From a virus: DNA of 23,073 nucleotides. The notes under the pieces were generated by a model, which searched no databases, had not been told where the DNA came from, and saw nothing but the letters and a program-made list of their open reading frames with translations. The stretch spans positions 1-23,073 of IMG/VR virus record IMGVR_UViG_3300032006_001718. One strand, 5' to 3'. Made by a program: the position numbers and the translations under genes. Shown in pieces: positions 1-7,432 of this stretch (position 1 is the stretch's first letter; the number at the start of each line of letters is the position of its first letter).

Positions 1-472
1 GGATGAGATTAACGCCATTCAGACCATACTGCTCGTGATATGCTTCCACTAGCCGCATTAACGTCTTCTTGGCGATACCGTAAGGGGCATTTGTTTCTTC
101 TGGGTACCCATCCCACAAAGCCTCTTCCACGAACGGAACCGGAGTGTATTTAGGGTATGCACACACAGTGCCCAAGAGTATAAATTTTGGAATTTTGTGC
201 TTATACGCTTGGTGAATGAGGTTGGCCCCCATAATGAGATTTTCATACATGAATTTGCCGGGGTTCTCTTGATTAGCTCCTATTCCGCCAACCGAGCCAG
301 CAGCATGAATAATAACATCTGGCTTGATATGCCCCACCCAGTACTCAGTTTGCATTTGGTTTCTCAGATCCCATGTGCTAGAACCATGTCCAATAACCAC
401 ATGTTTCTTTGACAACACAGGTTCCAAGTTGTTTCCTAAGAAGCCAGTTGCTCCGGTGAGTAGTATTTTCAT
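1..472 (-). CDS. fcl: GDP-L-fucose synthase-like NAD(P)-dependent epimerase/reductase, 3' end cut by window edge
   Basis: This is the N-terminal 157 residues of a short-chain dehydrogenase of the GDP-L-fucose synthase (WcaG/Fcl) type, which converts GDP-4-keto-6-deoxymannose to GDP-L-fucose by epimerisation and NADPH reduction. Seen directly: a start-proximal dinucleotide motif TGATGFLG (6-13); the subfamily signature SVGGIGANQENPGKF (60-74), matching the VGGI-AN block of Fcl; a GTVCAYP block (101-107) like the GSSCIYP of Fcl; and the catalytic YxxxK as Y131 and K135. The ATG at 472 lies 3 nt after the stop of the preceding gene, with GGGA about 9 nt upstream. The reading frame is open to base 1, so the C-terminal substrate domain is outside the window. 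A GDP-mannose 4,6-dehydratase partner is not visible here and would have to come from further downstream or from the host. Confidence 0.85.
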   Translation of the reverse strand, partial: MKILLTGATGFLGNNLEPVLSKKHVVIGHGSSTWDLRNQMQTEYWVGHIKPDVIIHAAGSVGGIGANQENPGKFMYENLIMGANLIHQAYKHKIPKFILLGTVCAYPKYTPVPFVEEALWDGYPEETNAPYGIAKKTLMRLVEAYHEQYGLNGVNLI

Positions 473-475
473 TGC

Positions 476-1039
476 TTATTGTCCCATAGAAAAGAAGTCC
501 CTTGGAGGAGGCGTGGTGTTTACTGGTTGCTCTGGATCATCGAGTACAGGCTCAGGGGTAGTTGTAGTATCTTCCCATACAGCATCTGGTGGACGTGTAG
601 TTGCAGTTACAGTTAGATTCGACTGTAAGGCGTCAATTACTTCGCGTGTTGCATACACGACTGCGCCTTTAGGGGTAATGATCAAGTCGTGGATATTGTG
701 CTTTTTGCTCCAATCCATCGTGTTTCTAAACCCCTGCCTCACTCCTGTGTTTGGGCCAATGTAAACTGCCATTTGCACGCCATCGAGTAGGTGATCGAAT
801 GCTTCCGGCTCTCCATTCAGAACAAGCACCTCGTACTTAATGTCAGAATGCGTTCCAACAGAGTATTCTCCCGGGCCTTCTGGATCAACTGTGTCGCATT
901 TTTCTCTCAGAATAGCAAGCACTTCGTCATCGTGCCCCTCGGCATGAAGGTTGCTCCCGCAAATGTAGGCGGCCTTGGGACGACCCAAACCTGATCGCAC
1001 TGTTGTATAGATGTCAACGATTTCTTTAAGATCTTTCAT
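476..1039 (-). CDS. Hypothetical protein with Rossmann-like core and Thr/Pro-rich tail
   Basis: I do not recognise this 187-residue protein. Residues about 20-140 alternate short hydrophobic strands and helices (KAAYICGSN near 23, YEVLVLNG near 69, VQMAVYIGPNTG near 88, LIITPKGAVVYAT near 119), which suggests a Rossmann-like alpha/beta fold. The GPNTGVRQGF stretch is faintly reminiscent of nucleotide- or deoxyriboside-binding families, but this is too weak for a function. Residues about 143-185 are low complexity, rich in Thr, Pro and acidic residues (TTTTPEPVLDDPEQPV), and probably disordered. There is no signal peptide or membrane segment. The start is supported by GAGGAAT upstream of the ATG. 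It lies between the ketoisomerase and the fucose synthase gene with gaps of 13 and 3 nt, so it is co-transcribed with sugar genes. Confidence 0.7.
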   Translation of the reverse strand: MKDLKEIVDIYTTVRSGLGRPKAAYICGSNLHAEGHDDEVLAILREKCDTVDPEGPGEYSVGTHSDIKYEVLVLNGEPEAFDHLLDGVQMAVYIGPNTGVRQGFRNTMDWSKKHNIHDLIITPKGAVVYATREVIDALQSNLTVTATTRPPDAVWEDTTTTPEPVLDDPEQPVNTTPPPRDFFSMGQ

Positions 1040-1052
1040 TGTAAAGATTCCT

Positions 1053-1445
1053 CTATGGGGTTAAAGTTTTTAGAAAAACACCGTAATCTGTAATGTAGTC
1101 TTCAGGATTATGCTCAGTAGAGCATATCGACATTAATATGTCTTCGCCAGTTTGATATACCTGTGAGTCCCACACCATATTCTCGACAAGGACGCCATCG
1201 TTTTCTTTCAGGGTCACTTGCTCTACTCTGTTTCCATAATCTAGTTCCACTAGTATGCTACCCTTTATACATATAAGAACCTGCCTGTTCTTGTAGTGGG
1301 CGTGCTCTCCCCTGCGAGACCCCTTGGGGACATCTTTGACATAGAATATCCTCTTAGGAATAAAGGGTATATTTTTTTCCATGACAGTTAGCGATCCACG
1401 TTCGCTACTGTGAACCTCTGTCAAGTAGTCCTGAGTCCAACGCAT
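1053..1445 (-). CDS. fdtA/qdtA: dTDP-4-oxo-6-deoxyhexose 3,4-ketoisomerase (FdtA/QdtA, WxcM-like cupin)
   Basis: This small cupin isomerises dTDP-4-keto-6-deoxyglucose to the 3-keto sugar, the step before 3-amination in dTDP-Fuc3N or dTDP-Qui3N synthesis. The sequence follows the family throughout: an RGSLTVMEKNIPF opening, KRIFYVKDVPKGSRRGEHAH with the paired catalytic-type histidines of the HAH motif, a QVLICIKGSILVEL cupin strand, and the closing DYITDYGVFL. At 130 residues it matches the usual family length. I chose the ATG at 1445 because AAAGGG (1455-1460) is 9 nt upstream; a longer TTG start at 1454 would touch that site directly. The start lies inside the aminotransferase gene by 41 nt, so the two enzymes of consecutive steps are translationally coupled. 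Which epimer (fuco or quinovo) is made cannot be read with confidence. Confidence 0.88.
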   Translation of the reverse strand: MRWTQDYLTEVHSSERGSLTVMEKNIPFIPKRIFYVKDVPKGSRRGEHAHYKNRQVLICIKGSILVELDYGNRVEQVTLKENDGVLVENMVWDSQVYQTGEDILMSICSTEHNPEDYITDYGVFLKTLTP

Positions 1446-2346
1446 ATTTTGCAACCCTTTCGATTTCTAATTTTGTAAGGTTTTCATGGAATGGCAAACT
1501 AACCGTTGAATGCGATTCCTTTTCGGATTTCAGCATGCTTTCGCTAGGTTGATGAACCTCGGACTCTGCAAATGCTGGCTTGCCGTGACAATGTGCGTAA
1601 TGCACCCCACACTGAATTCCGTTACTTTTCATGTACTGCATGAACTCTTTATTGTTCCTGACTCTGATTCTATACAGATGCCTACTTTTATTATTATAGC
1701 CTAAAGTCCTATTATAGGCACAGCTTATTTCATCTAAAATGTCATTTTTCTGGTCTATTTTTTTTAGGTTCTCGTTAGCGACAAATGCCTGTATAGAGTT
1801 GCAATGCATCTTGTATCCCGCGACCGTGTGTTTCCGGTCCCAATTGTCCATTGCGAAGCTGGTACCATTCATTGTCATGGTTTTATAATATTCTATTAAG
1901 TCTTTGTTGTTAGATACCACAATTCCCCCGTCGCACCCGCTAACTGGCTTGGTTGGATAGAAACTAAATATCACCACGGCGTCGTCGTTCTTTAGATCTT
2001 GATATTGGTTTCTCCTGACCTCTTGTGCTGAATCAAAAATATTGTCGTGAAGATGGTAGCAGTGCCCAACCCAATCCGTATCGTTATAAAATCTAACTTT
2101 ATTCCCAGACGTTACTATAGCGTTTGGCACAACTATGGGCATAGTGCTAGGTATATCTATAATCTCTTTGTATTTGAGTAGCGATAAGAACAAAAGGCTG
2201 GATGCACTGTTGGCAGTGCATGCATACTTGGCCCCAACGTACTCGGCAAAATTATCTTCTAGCTCGCATACCACCTCGTCGTGTAGGAGGTGCGTAAAAT
2301 TCGCTGTATCTATTTTAAGCTGTGGTATATTGAATAGTTCAACCAT
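1405..2346 (-). CDS. fdtB/qdtB: DegT/DnrJ/EryC1-family PLP sugar aminotransferase (FdtB/QdtB-like)
   Basis: This is a PLP-dependent aminotransferase acting on keto-sugar nucleotides, here most likely aminating the 3-keto product of the adjoining ketoisomerase. Conserved points are the N-terminal block VGAKYACTANSASSLLFL (37-54), the PLP-binding D105 in FDSAQ, and the Schiff-base lysine K133 in SFYPTKPVSGCDGG (128-141). At 313 residues it is clearly shorter than the roughly 370-400 usual for the family. The missing part is mostly between VRFYND and HDNIFDSAQ, where typical members carry about 35-40 residues, so this is a trimmed version with the active site kept. The ATG at 2346 is 3 nt after the preceding stop. 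The substrate is assigned from gene context; the family as such is clear. Confidence 0.87.
   Translation of the reverse strand: MVELFNIPQLKIDTANFTHLLHDEVVCELEDNFAEYVGAKYACTANSASSLLFLSLLKYKEIIDIPSTMPIVVPNAIVTSGNKVRFYNDTDWVGHCYHLHDNIFDSAQEVRRNQYQDLKNDDAVVIFSFYPTKPVSGCDGGIVVSNNKDLIEYYKTMTMNGTSFAMDNWDRKHTVAGYKMHCNSIQAFVANENLKKIDQKNDILDEISCAYNRTLGYNNKSRHLYRIRVRNNKEFMQYMKSNGIQCGVHYAHCHGKPAFAESEVHQPSESMLKSEKESHSTVSLPFHENLTKLEIERVAKYALDSGLLDRGSQ
1455..1460 (-). promoter_or_regulatory. Shine-Dalgarno site deciding the ketoisomerase start
   Basis: AAAGGG on the minus strand, 9 nt ahead of the ATG at 1445. The alternative TTG start (1452-1454) would have no spacing from it, so it favours the shorter 130-residue protein. 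Confidence 0.6.
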
Positions 2347-2349
2347 GTT

Positions 2350-3237
2350 TTAATCCAGTGTTTGTATATACTTTCTGGTTTTGTTATTGATGTCTCTTTC
2401 TACCCTTTTGATCCCAAAAATGTGGTCCCCGCAAGCCATCGCCTCCCGTGGGTGGCCAAACGCCGTCCCGACAGCGCTCTCTAGCTCTTTGTATCTCCTG
2501 TTTCTAATTAAATCAATAGCATCTATTTCTGGTATATCGCAGTATATATTCATCCACACCGTGGTCTGTGAGGCGTTGGAGTCAGTAAATATGTTATTGT
2601 ACAAGCTAAATAAGGTCTGCTCCTCGCTGCTGACTAGACTCTTGGGGAAATGCCGCTTGAACAGTTCCGATATGAGTTCAAAATCTTGCTTTTTAAAAAA
2701 ACTCCCCTCGTGGAATGACCAATAAAAGCGCCTTGGCTCTTGAAATACGTCTCTTAAGAATTGATGCTCGGCATTATCCATGTCTCTAGCCCAACTCTGA
2801 TAGCTATACATGCCACCTTCGCCGCTTGAAATCACTCTATGTACACCGGCGTCATGTTTGGCCAAGTGGCCCTTTAAACCTCTTCTTATGTATAATTGGT
2901 TGCTTGAGTTTAGAACGACCTTGTCGAACTCAAATTTCTCTTTTGCGAAGTCAAAGCTAGAGATAAACGCTTCTGTTAGCAGAACCCCCCGTTCGGTCAT
3001 CACGCTGCTTGGGTTTACAATTACGTTTTCATGTTCCATAGAGAAGAAATCTATCCCCTTCTCTTCAGACTCTTTTAAAAACTGTTCTTTAGTTGATCCC
3101 GATATATGGATAACAATGTATTCTTCATCAGACACAAATTTCTTAATATTTTGTATTTGATCCAAAACACACTCTGGACTGTGGCTAACGTTCAATAAGA
3201 ATAAATTTCTCATATCATCTACTAAAACTTTATCCAT
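2350..3237 (-). CDS. Unassigned protein of sugar cluster, possibly a glycosyltransferase
   Basis: This is a 295-residue soluble protein I cannot place firmly. The N-terminal part reads like an alpha/beta domain (LFLLNVSHS at 12-20, EYIVIHISGSTKEQFL at 39-54). The stretch VVLNSSNQLYIRRGL (107-121) and the later FYWSFHEGSFFKKQDF (residues about 172-187) recall GT14-like branching transferases, where a conserved residue set follows a similar HIS-type start. That resemblance is weak. No signal peptide or transmembrane segment is seen. The start is well supported by AAAGGAG 7 nt upstream of the ATG, and overlaps the preceding gene by 8 nt. Its place between the nucleotidyltransferase-HAD gene and the aminotransferase suggests that it uses or makes the same glycan. 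Confidence 0.6.
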   Translation of the reverse strand: MDKVLVDDMRNLFLLNVSHSPECVLDQIQNIKKFVSDEEYIVIHISGSTKEQFLKESEEKGIDFFSMEHENVIVNPSSVMTERGVLLTEAFISSFDFAKEKFEFDKVVLNSSNQLYIRRGLKGHLAKHDAGVHRVISSGEGGMYSYQSWARDMDNAEHQFLRDVFQEPRRFYWSFHEGSFFKKQDFELISELFKRHFPKSLVSSEEQTLFSLYNNIFTDSNASQTTVWMNIYCDIPEIDAIDLIRNRRYKELESAVGTAFGHPREAMACGDHIFGIKRVERDINNKTRKYIQTLD

Positions 3238-4282
3238 CGACGAACTCCTTTAGGTGGTCGGCGTTTCTAGGTAGGTTTATCGCTTCACAGGACGGGTATG
3301 GATTTGAGGTCGCAAAATCGTTTACAATAACTCTTTTCGCATGCGGTAAACCCATTACTAATTTGTGGTACTTAAGGCCCTCTTTTTGCAACTGCTCCTC
3401 TGTTACCTGCTTGTATTTCTCGGGTCGAGACGTTGTTAAAATAATCGTCGTCCTTCCCGTGTCATACAGTCTATTTAAAACATTAATATTTTCTGGCAGG
3501 CCGTTTGTTTCCCCCAAGAAAGGGTACATGTAGCTACAAGATGAGCCAACTATAACCCCATCTATATCAACAAAGAGTGTTTTGTATCGACCTCTGAACT
3601 TGTTCCAGTCATCCAGAGTTCCCCAGTCAGAAAAGTCGCACGCCCTTTTTAGCTTGAAATTCTCTCCACCCAGTAACATTGAGTGTATCACATGTGAAAC
3701 GTAGATGTTTTTCCTGTCTTTTATTAAGTCGTAGTACTCTAGATATTTATGAGCACTCTCAAATCCGTATAACCCACAGCAAAACAAATTGCTGATGACA
3801 TCTTTTTCTGCGATATTCACTATGTTGTTTTTATTGTCCGTTATCACATAGCTTTTGTTTCCGGCGTTGACGTGACCTACACTTCTTAAGTCTATCGCGC
3901 CCACGAAGTTAGTAGGCTCAACGTAAGAAGAAATGTCTGCCTTAAAGAAATTGTCGGAGTCTTTGCAGCAAATCGTCCCCTCCACCCCCGCCTTCTTGAT
4001 GGCCTTGGCGATTGTCTCAGGCTGGTTGTCCGTTGGCTCGTCGAGAACCACGAACTCAAACCTATCATCGTTAATACTGTGCGTTATACCTTCTATAAAT
4101 TGGTACTTGTCTACGTGTTGTTTCAAAACAACTGCGATAATTCTGTCCACGTCGGTTAAGTCAAGGCCAGCAATAGACTCCTGCAACATGGAGTTACCCG
4201 AAGGGTGTGTAAGCAGCCACTTTGGTCTCAAATTTGGAAATCTAGTTGATTGCCCGCAAGCGGGTATCATTAAGTTGAGCAT
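3230..4282 (-). CDS. Nucleotidyltransferase fused to HAD-type phosphatase
   Basis: This is a 350-residue two-domain protein. Residues 1-228 are a sugar/alditol-type nucleotidyltransferase: ACGQSTRFP (8-16) is the triphosphate loop, RPKWLL (19-24) carries the conserved lysine, DSD (108-110) is a likely metal site, and DFSDWGTLDDW closes the domain. Residues 233-350 are a HAD phosphatase: LFVDIDGVIV with D239 and D241, ILTTSRP as motif II, and VNDFA with N321 and D322 as motif IV. Such a pair would make an NDP-linked compound and remove a phosphate in the same pathway. The substrate cannot be read from the sequence. GAGG lies 5 nt upstream of the ATG, and the start overlaps the preceding kinase gene by 13 nt, which supports joint action. 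It does not look like a standard RmlA thymidylyltransferase. Confidence 0.82.
   Translation of the reverse strand: MLNLMIPACGQSTRFPNLRPKWLLTHPSGNSMLQESIAGLDLTDVDRIIAVVLKQHVDKYQFIEGITHSINDDRFEFVVLDEPTDNQPETIAKAIKKAGVEGTICCKDSDNFFKADISSYVEPTNFVGAIDLRSVGHVNAGNKSYVITDNKNNIVNIAEKDVISNLFCCGLYGFESAHKYLEYYDLIKDRKNIYVSHVIHSMLLGGENFKLKRACDFSDWGTLDDWNKFRGRYKTLFVDIDGVIVGSSCSYMYPFLGETNGLPENINVLNRLYDTGRTTIILTTSRPEKYKQVTEEQLQKEGLKYHKLVMGLPHAKRVIVNDFATSNPYPSCEAINLPRNADHLKEFVDG
3245..3251 (-). promoter_or_regulatory. Strong Shine-Dalgarno (AAAGGAG)
   Basis: AAAGGAG lies 7 nt upstream of the ATG at 3237 and inside the preceding coding region. It fixes that start over an internal ATG at 3213 and shows bacterial-type translation. 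Confidence 0.75.
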
Positions 4283-5097
4283 ATTTTCCTCATTAAAAAG
4301 TCTCTAGTTTTTTTACCCGTGGCATATGGGAATATTCTAATTAGATTGACAAACTCAAACAGGTCGTAGTAACTGTAAAAATTGTAATCTTTAAATTGCT
4401 TTACTATCTTTCTGTCGAGGTATTCTAGCGACAGGTCTATTTTGACTCTATCAAAGTCTCTCTCATATATAAACGCAGACCACCCATGTCTGGTGTCTTG
4501 TCTGAGTTTTACTATGTCCATTATGGGGCTTTCTAAAAAGCTGTCTAAAAAATCTATCAGTACGATATCGTTGGAATTCGTACTGAACAGAATGTTTGAA
4601 AAGGTCAGGTCTCCGTGGCAGGGTCCGATTGGAATCTTTATCTTTTCCTGTAAATGTTTGTTGAGGATTTCTTCAAAAGGGACTCTAACGCTAGACGCCG
4701 CTGGGATCTTATTTATCACGGATTCAAATTTATCTACTATTACGCCTTTATCAAGCTCAACCATCTCGCTCGAATTTATATTTGATTCAACAAAAGAGCA
4801 CACCGTCTTTGAGATTTTGTCAAGATCCCCCTTGCTCGCCCTGTTCAAATACTCGATTACATTCAAGCAGGAAAAATATTCCATTGTTATGTGGCAATCC
4901 TTACTATCCGACTCACAAGACAACACCTCTGGTATCAACACACCATCGTATTTCATGGCCGCAAATTTCTTTTGCTTATTAGCCTGCTTTACAAGTCTTC
5001 CTATTGGGTATGAACCATTGGTTGATTTAATCACCCTTCCGTTGGATATAGTTATTTTGCAGCCAGAATATCCTGAGCAAACGGGCGCAGATAACAT
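4270..5097 (-). CDS. APH/choline-kinase-family phosphotransferase
   Basis: This 275-residue small-molecule kinase has the aminoglycoside phosphotransferase/choline kinase fold. The catalytic loop is HGDLTFSN (161-168, with D163 as base and N168), followed by the metal-binding IDFLDS (181-186; D182, D185). The N-terminal lobe has the expected pattern of glycine-bearing strands and a KQ-rich lysine segment (residues about 37-44), then a hinge-like ITMEYFSCLNVIEYL (70-84). The substrate could be an amino alcohol, a sugar or another hydroxyl compound. Immediately downstream, overlapping by 13 nt, is a nucleotidyltransferase-HAD fusion; kinase plus nucleotidyltransferase is the layout of LicA/LicC-type headgroup activation, so it may feed that enzyme. 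GGGAG lies 8 nt upstream of the ATG. An antibiotic-resistance role is unlikely in this setting. Confidence 0.8.
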   Translation of the reverse strand: MLSAPVCSGYSGCKITISNGRVIKSTNGSYPIGRLVKQANKQKKFAAMKYDGVLIPEVLSCESDSKDCHITMEYFSCLNVIEYLNRASKGDLDKISKTVCSFVESNINSSEMVELDKGVIVDKFESVINKIPAASSVRVPFEEILNKHLQEKIKIPIGPCHGDLTFSNILFSTNSNDIVLIDFLDSFLESPIMDIVKLRQDTRHGWSAFIYERDFDRVKIDLSLEYLDRKIVKQFKDYNFYSYYDLFEFVNLIRIFPYATGKKTRDFLMRKICST

Positions 5098-5150
5098 TCA
5101 TTACTCTCCCTTCAAATAGACACCCGTATAAGCTTGTGGGCCTTCAAGTA

Positions 5151-5891
5151 TTAGTTTAACTCCAAATAACAAATCCAAGTATAGTCTAATCGTTCCATAA
5201 AAAACTCTTGATACTGTAATGAACACAACTCTAGCACCAATGCCTTGGGGGTGGGATATTGCTCTTGGCTCCATTCGTCGCCCCATCTGGTTACTGGCGA
5301 AGCAAAGATAGGTGGCATTTCTTGATAAACTGAGACGTGCTCTTTGAAGAACTCCAAATCGGCATCATTTTTTTGCAAAATGGTTCTTTGGCCGTTGGAA
5401 TCGATGATATAATTTTGATTGCTCAGTACTTTTTTGGGAGTGTAGCAATCCCCTTGACTTGGTGGGTAATTGTCTTCGATTATGACCCTCTTCAGTCCCA
5501 GTTCTAAACATTTCTTGAGTCGCGGCATACAGTTTTGGTGGTCATCAAAAAACACTAATGTGTCGTCCTTGGGAAGGTCCGACCAGTCTGTATCCAAGAA
5601 ATCCTCTTGTTGATATTGTGCGTTAGGGCTAGTGTATACTCGAAATTCAGGTGCTGGGTCGATAGACACAATCTTCGTGTCAGGGCTGGCATGTTCAAAG
5701 AACCATGTGCCCAAACCTTTCCATACGCCGCTCTCAATGAGAACCTTGGGTTTCAATTGCTTGATAATATACCAAGCTGGAAACATGTGTGGAGATTTCA
5801 TTCCGCCGCTATTGTCTAAGATGGGCCGCCTAGAATACAGCTCTTTGAACTCTCCTAAGTGGGAAATTAGGTCTGTGTCTGTCCACTTCAT
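5151..5891 (-). CDS. SAM-dependent methyltransferase-like protein (CmcI/Methyltransf_24-like)
   Basis: This 246-residue protein has a class I methyltransferase-like core. Motif I is VLIESGVWKGLGTWFF (50-65), in which the usual E/D-x-G-x-x-x-G spacing holds, followed by IVSIDPAPE (75-83) with D78 as the expected ribose-binding acid. FFDDHQN (114-120) follows at the position where CmcI-like and Methyltransf_24 proteins place a metal- or substrate-binding acid pair. It would probably O- or N-methylate a sugar or a sugar-linked group. Its ATG overlaps the stop of the preceding methyltransferase as ATGA, so the two are coupled. The downstream gap of 53 nt is among the largest in the window. The fold is fairly clear; the exact family and substrate are not. 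Confidence 0.68.
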   Translation of the reverse strand: MKWTDTDLISHLGEFKELYSRRPILDNSGGMKSPHMFPAWYIIKQLKPKVLIESGVWKGLGTWFFEHASPDTKIVSIDPAPEFRVYTSPNAQYQQEDFLDTDWSDLPKDDTLVFFDDHQNCMPRLKKCLELGLKRVIIEDNYPPSQGDCYTPKKVLSNQNYIIDSNGQRTILQKNDADLEFFKEHVSVYQEMPPIFASPVTRWGDEWSQEQYPTPKALVLELCSLQYQEFFMERLDYTWICYLELN

Positions 5892-6529
5892 GGTTTACCC
5901 TTTGTCAAATAGTAATGAGCTGCAAATCCAGTCCCGTAGTCATCTCCGGCAGCCGCCACTACTTCATAGCCGCTACTTTCTATCAGCCGTTTAAAATTTT
6001 CATTATTGTGGTAATAATCACAGGTCTCTATTTCTTCATACGCGATATATGTATTATAATGGCTTGGCTCATTTGTCAATCTTATTCTACTAATGAAAAC
6101 ATTATTGGCGTAAAGGTTAAGTAAAAAGTCTAGTGCCGCGTCTGCATCTGGCATAACATCTAATAATGCCCCAACAAAGATCACATCGTATGAGCTGACA
6201 TCTTCTTCGGTGAGTCCCCACATGTCCTTTACCGCAAAATCCCCGTATGGCCAAGCATTCTTAGCTATTTCTATAGCGTCTGCTGAATAGTCAACACCTG
6301 TATATTTTGTGTTCGGCAGATGCCGTTCGCATAATTTATAGTAAGCTCCCACTCCGCAGCCTACATCTAAGACGCTGCGAGGGCTGAATTGATGCATTAT
6401 GTTCAAAAACAAGTACCAGTGTGCGGGATAGTTAAATTGCCCCTCTTTGATTTCACGTAGTTCTTGCAGGTTGAGTTGTAGCTGCTTCTCGAAAACGTCT
6501 TTGTTTTTCCAAGCGTTCTTTAGGCTCAT
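5888..6529 (-). CDS. Class I SAM-dependent methyltransferase
   Basis: This is a 213-residue methyltransferase of the Methyltransf_11/25 type. Motif I is SVLDVGCGVGAYY (52-64), followed by YTGVDYSADAIEIAK with the acidic ribose contact, then the post-I region DFAVKDMW and the motif IV-like YDVIFVGALLDVM. Residues about 1-40 form a helical cap. It is likely to methylate a sugar intermediate or finished glycan. ATGA overlaps join it to the glycosyltransferase before it (6526-6529) and the second methyltransferase after it (5888-5891), giving a three-gene coupled unit. Nothing in the sequence suggests a DNA methyltransferase: there is no NPPY-type motif and no target-recognition domain. Confidence 0.83.
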   Translation of the reverse strand: MSLKNAWKNKDVFEKQLQLNLQELREIKEGQFNYPAHWYLFLNIMHQFSPRSVLDVGCGVGAYYKLCERHLPNTKYTGVDYSADAIEIAKNAWPYGDFAVKDMWGLTEEDVSSYDVIFVGALLDVMPDADAALDFLLNLYANNVFISRIRLTNEPSHYNTYIAYEEIETCDYYHNNENFKRLIESSGYEVVAAAGDDYGTGFAAHYYLTKGKP

Positions 6530-7425
6530 TGTCCACTCACCTTTGTATGTTTAGTTAATTGCAAATGGAACTTGTTCGAGAGGCTCTCCACATTGTTAAT
6601 AATACTCTGAGGATGAGTACCAGCAAAACGTTCTGTTCTGCATTCCCCTCTAACAGACGGTTTGAACTCGTGAACGCCCCAGTATTGGTTTTCTATCGCC
6701 ACACGATTATCATGGCTACCCACTACCCAAGGGAGATATATGGTATCAAAATAGTTGTCAATACACAGCTCCTTAGACACGCTGTCCTTGTAGTAAGAAA
6801 CTTTTCTGTGTACCTGATCTGGAAACACGTATGAGTAATGATACATTTGAACGCCGAGGGCCTCGTAGAGAGTGTCGCTATCTACATGCTTCTTGACTAT
6901 TGTGCTATCTGAGGGATATTGAATGGTGGGGGGTCGGTGCGTTAGCCAAGTAGACCCCTTTTCGTATTTAAAGATTCTCAAGAAATTATCGGTGGCCAAT
7001 TCAAAGCCAGTGAGGTAATGATCTATTCCGCCGTAAAATGAGCAACTTCTAACCCCGACACTAGTGGGCTTTTCGGCCTCCAAAAAAGCAATTATTTTTT
7101 TAAGGTCTTCTGCCTTGTAAACTTCGTCTGAGTCTAAGTTCCAGATGTAATCTATATCGTCATTAATGAAGGACATATAAGCCTTGCACTGATCATCCTT
7201 TTCTGAGAATTGACCATGCGCAATTCTGATTTTATTATCGGGGTCTGGGAATTCATCAATAATCTTGTTGGTTTCATCTGTGGAAGTTGTCCTACCTTGA
7301 CGCTGCCAGAACTCTACTGGCCCCTCTGCTATCAGTATCTGCTCCGCGAAAGGATATACCTGTTCTAGACATTCCTTAAGGACATAGTCCCCCTCGAACA
7401 CTATCATTCCGAATGCAATTTTCAT
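6526..7425 (-). CDS. GT-A-type glycosyltransferase (family 2-like)
   Basis: This is a 299-residue probable glycosyltransferase. It starts with a short strand, FGMIVFEGDYVLKECLEQVYP (start cut short here), typical of GT2-like proteins that begin with a conserved invitation loop and a long first helix. IWNLDSDEV (94-102) provides a DxD motif (D98, D100) for metal and nucleotide-sugar binding. The rest contains aromatic and His-rich stretches (MYHYSYVF, HRKVSYYKDS) like those in related phage and capsule transferases. No membrane segment is seen, so it acts in the cytosol. GAGG precedes the ATG by 5 nt. The donor and acceptor sugars are unknown. Confidence 0.78.
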   Translation of the reverse strand: MKIAFGMIVFEGDYVLKECLEQVYPFAEQILIAEGPVEFWQRQGRTTSTDETNKIIDEFPDPDNKIRIAHGQFSEKDDQCKAYMSFINDDIDYIWNLDSDEVYKAEDLKKIIAFLEAEKPTSVGVRSCSFYGGIDHYLTGFELATDNFLRIFKYEKGSTWLTHRPPTIQYPSDSTIVKKHVDSDTLYEALGVQMYHYSYVFPDQVHRKVSYYKDSVSKELCIDNYFDTIYLPWVVGSHDNRVAIENQYWGVHEFKPSVRGECRTERFAGTHPQSIINNVESLSNKFHLQLTKHTKVSGQ

Positions 7426-7432
7426 GTTAACC

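Noticed and set aside
58-246. 62-codon minus-strand frame near the left edge
   Set aside because: It overlaps the fucose synthase frame, which shows clear VGGIGAN, YP and YxxxK motifs; two coding frames here are not credible.
324-764. 146-codon open frame on the plus strand
   Set aside because: It is antisense to the junction of the fucose synthase and the 187-residue gene, both of which have starts with ribosome sites; its low-complexity Gly/Ser/Val part mirrors the Thr/Pro tail on the other strand.
4442-5119. 225-codon open frame on the plus strand
   Set aside because: It lies wholly opposite the kinase gene with its HGD and DFLD motifs, has no recognisable domain and reads as the Ser/Leu-rich composition typical of an antisense frame.
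5101-5286. 61-codon minus-strand frame ending at TAATGAATG just before the kinase
   Set aside because: It overlaps the end of the methyltransferase-like gene for most of its length and has no domain; the ending next to the kinase start is probably chance.
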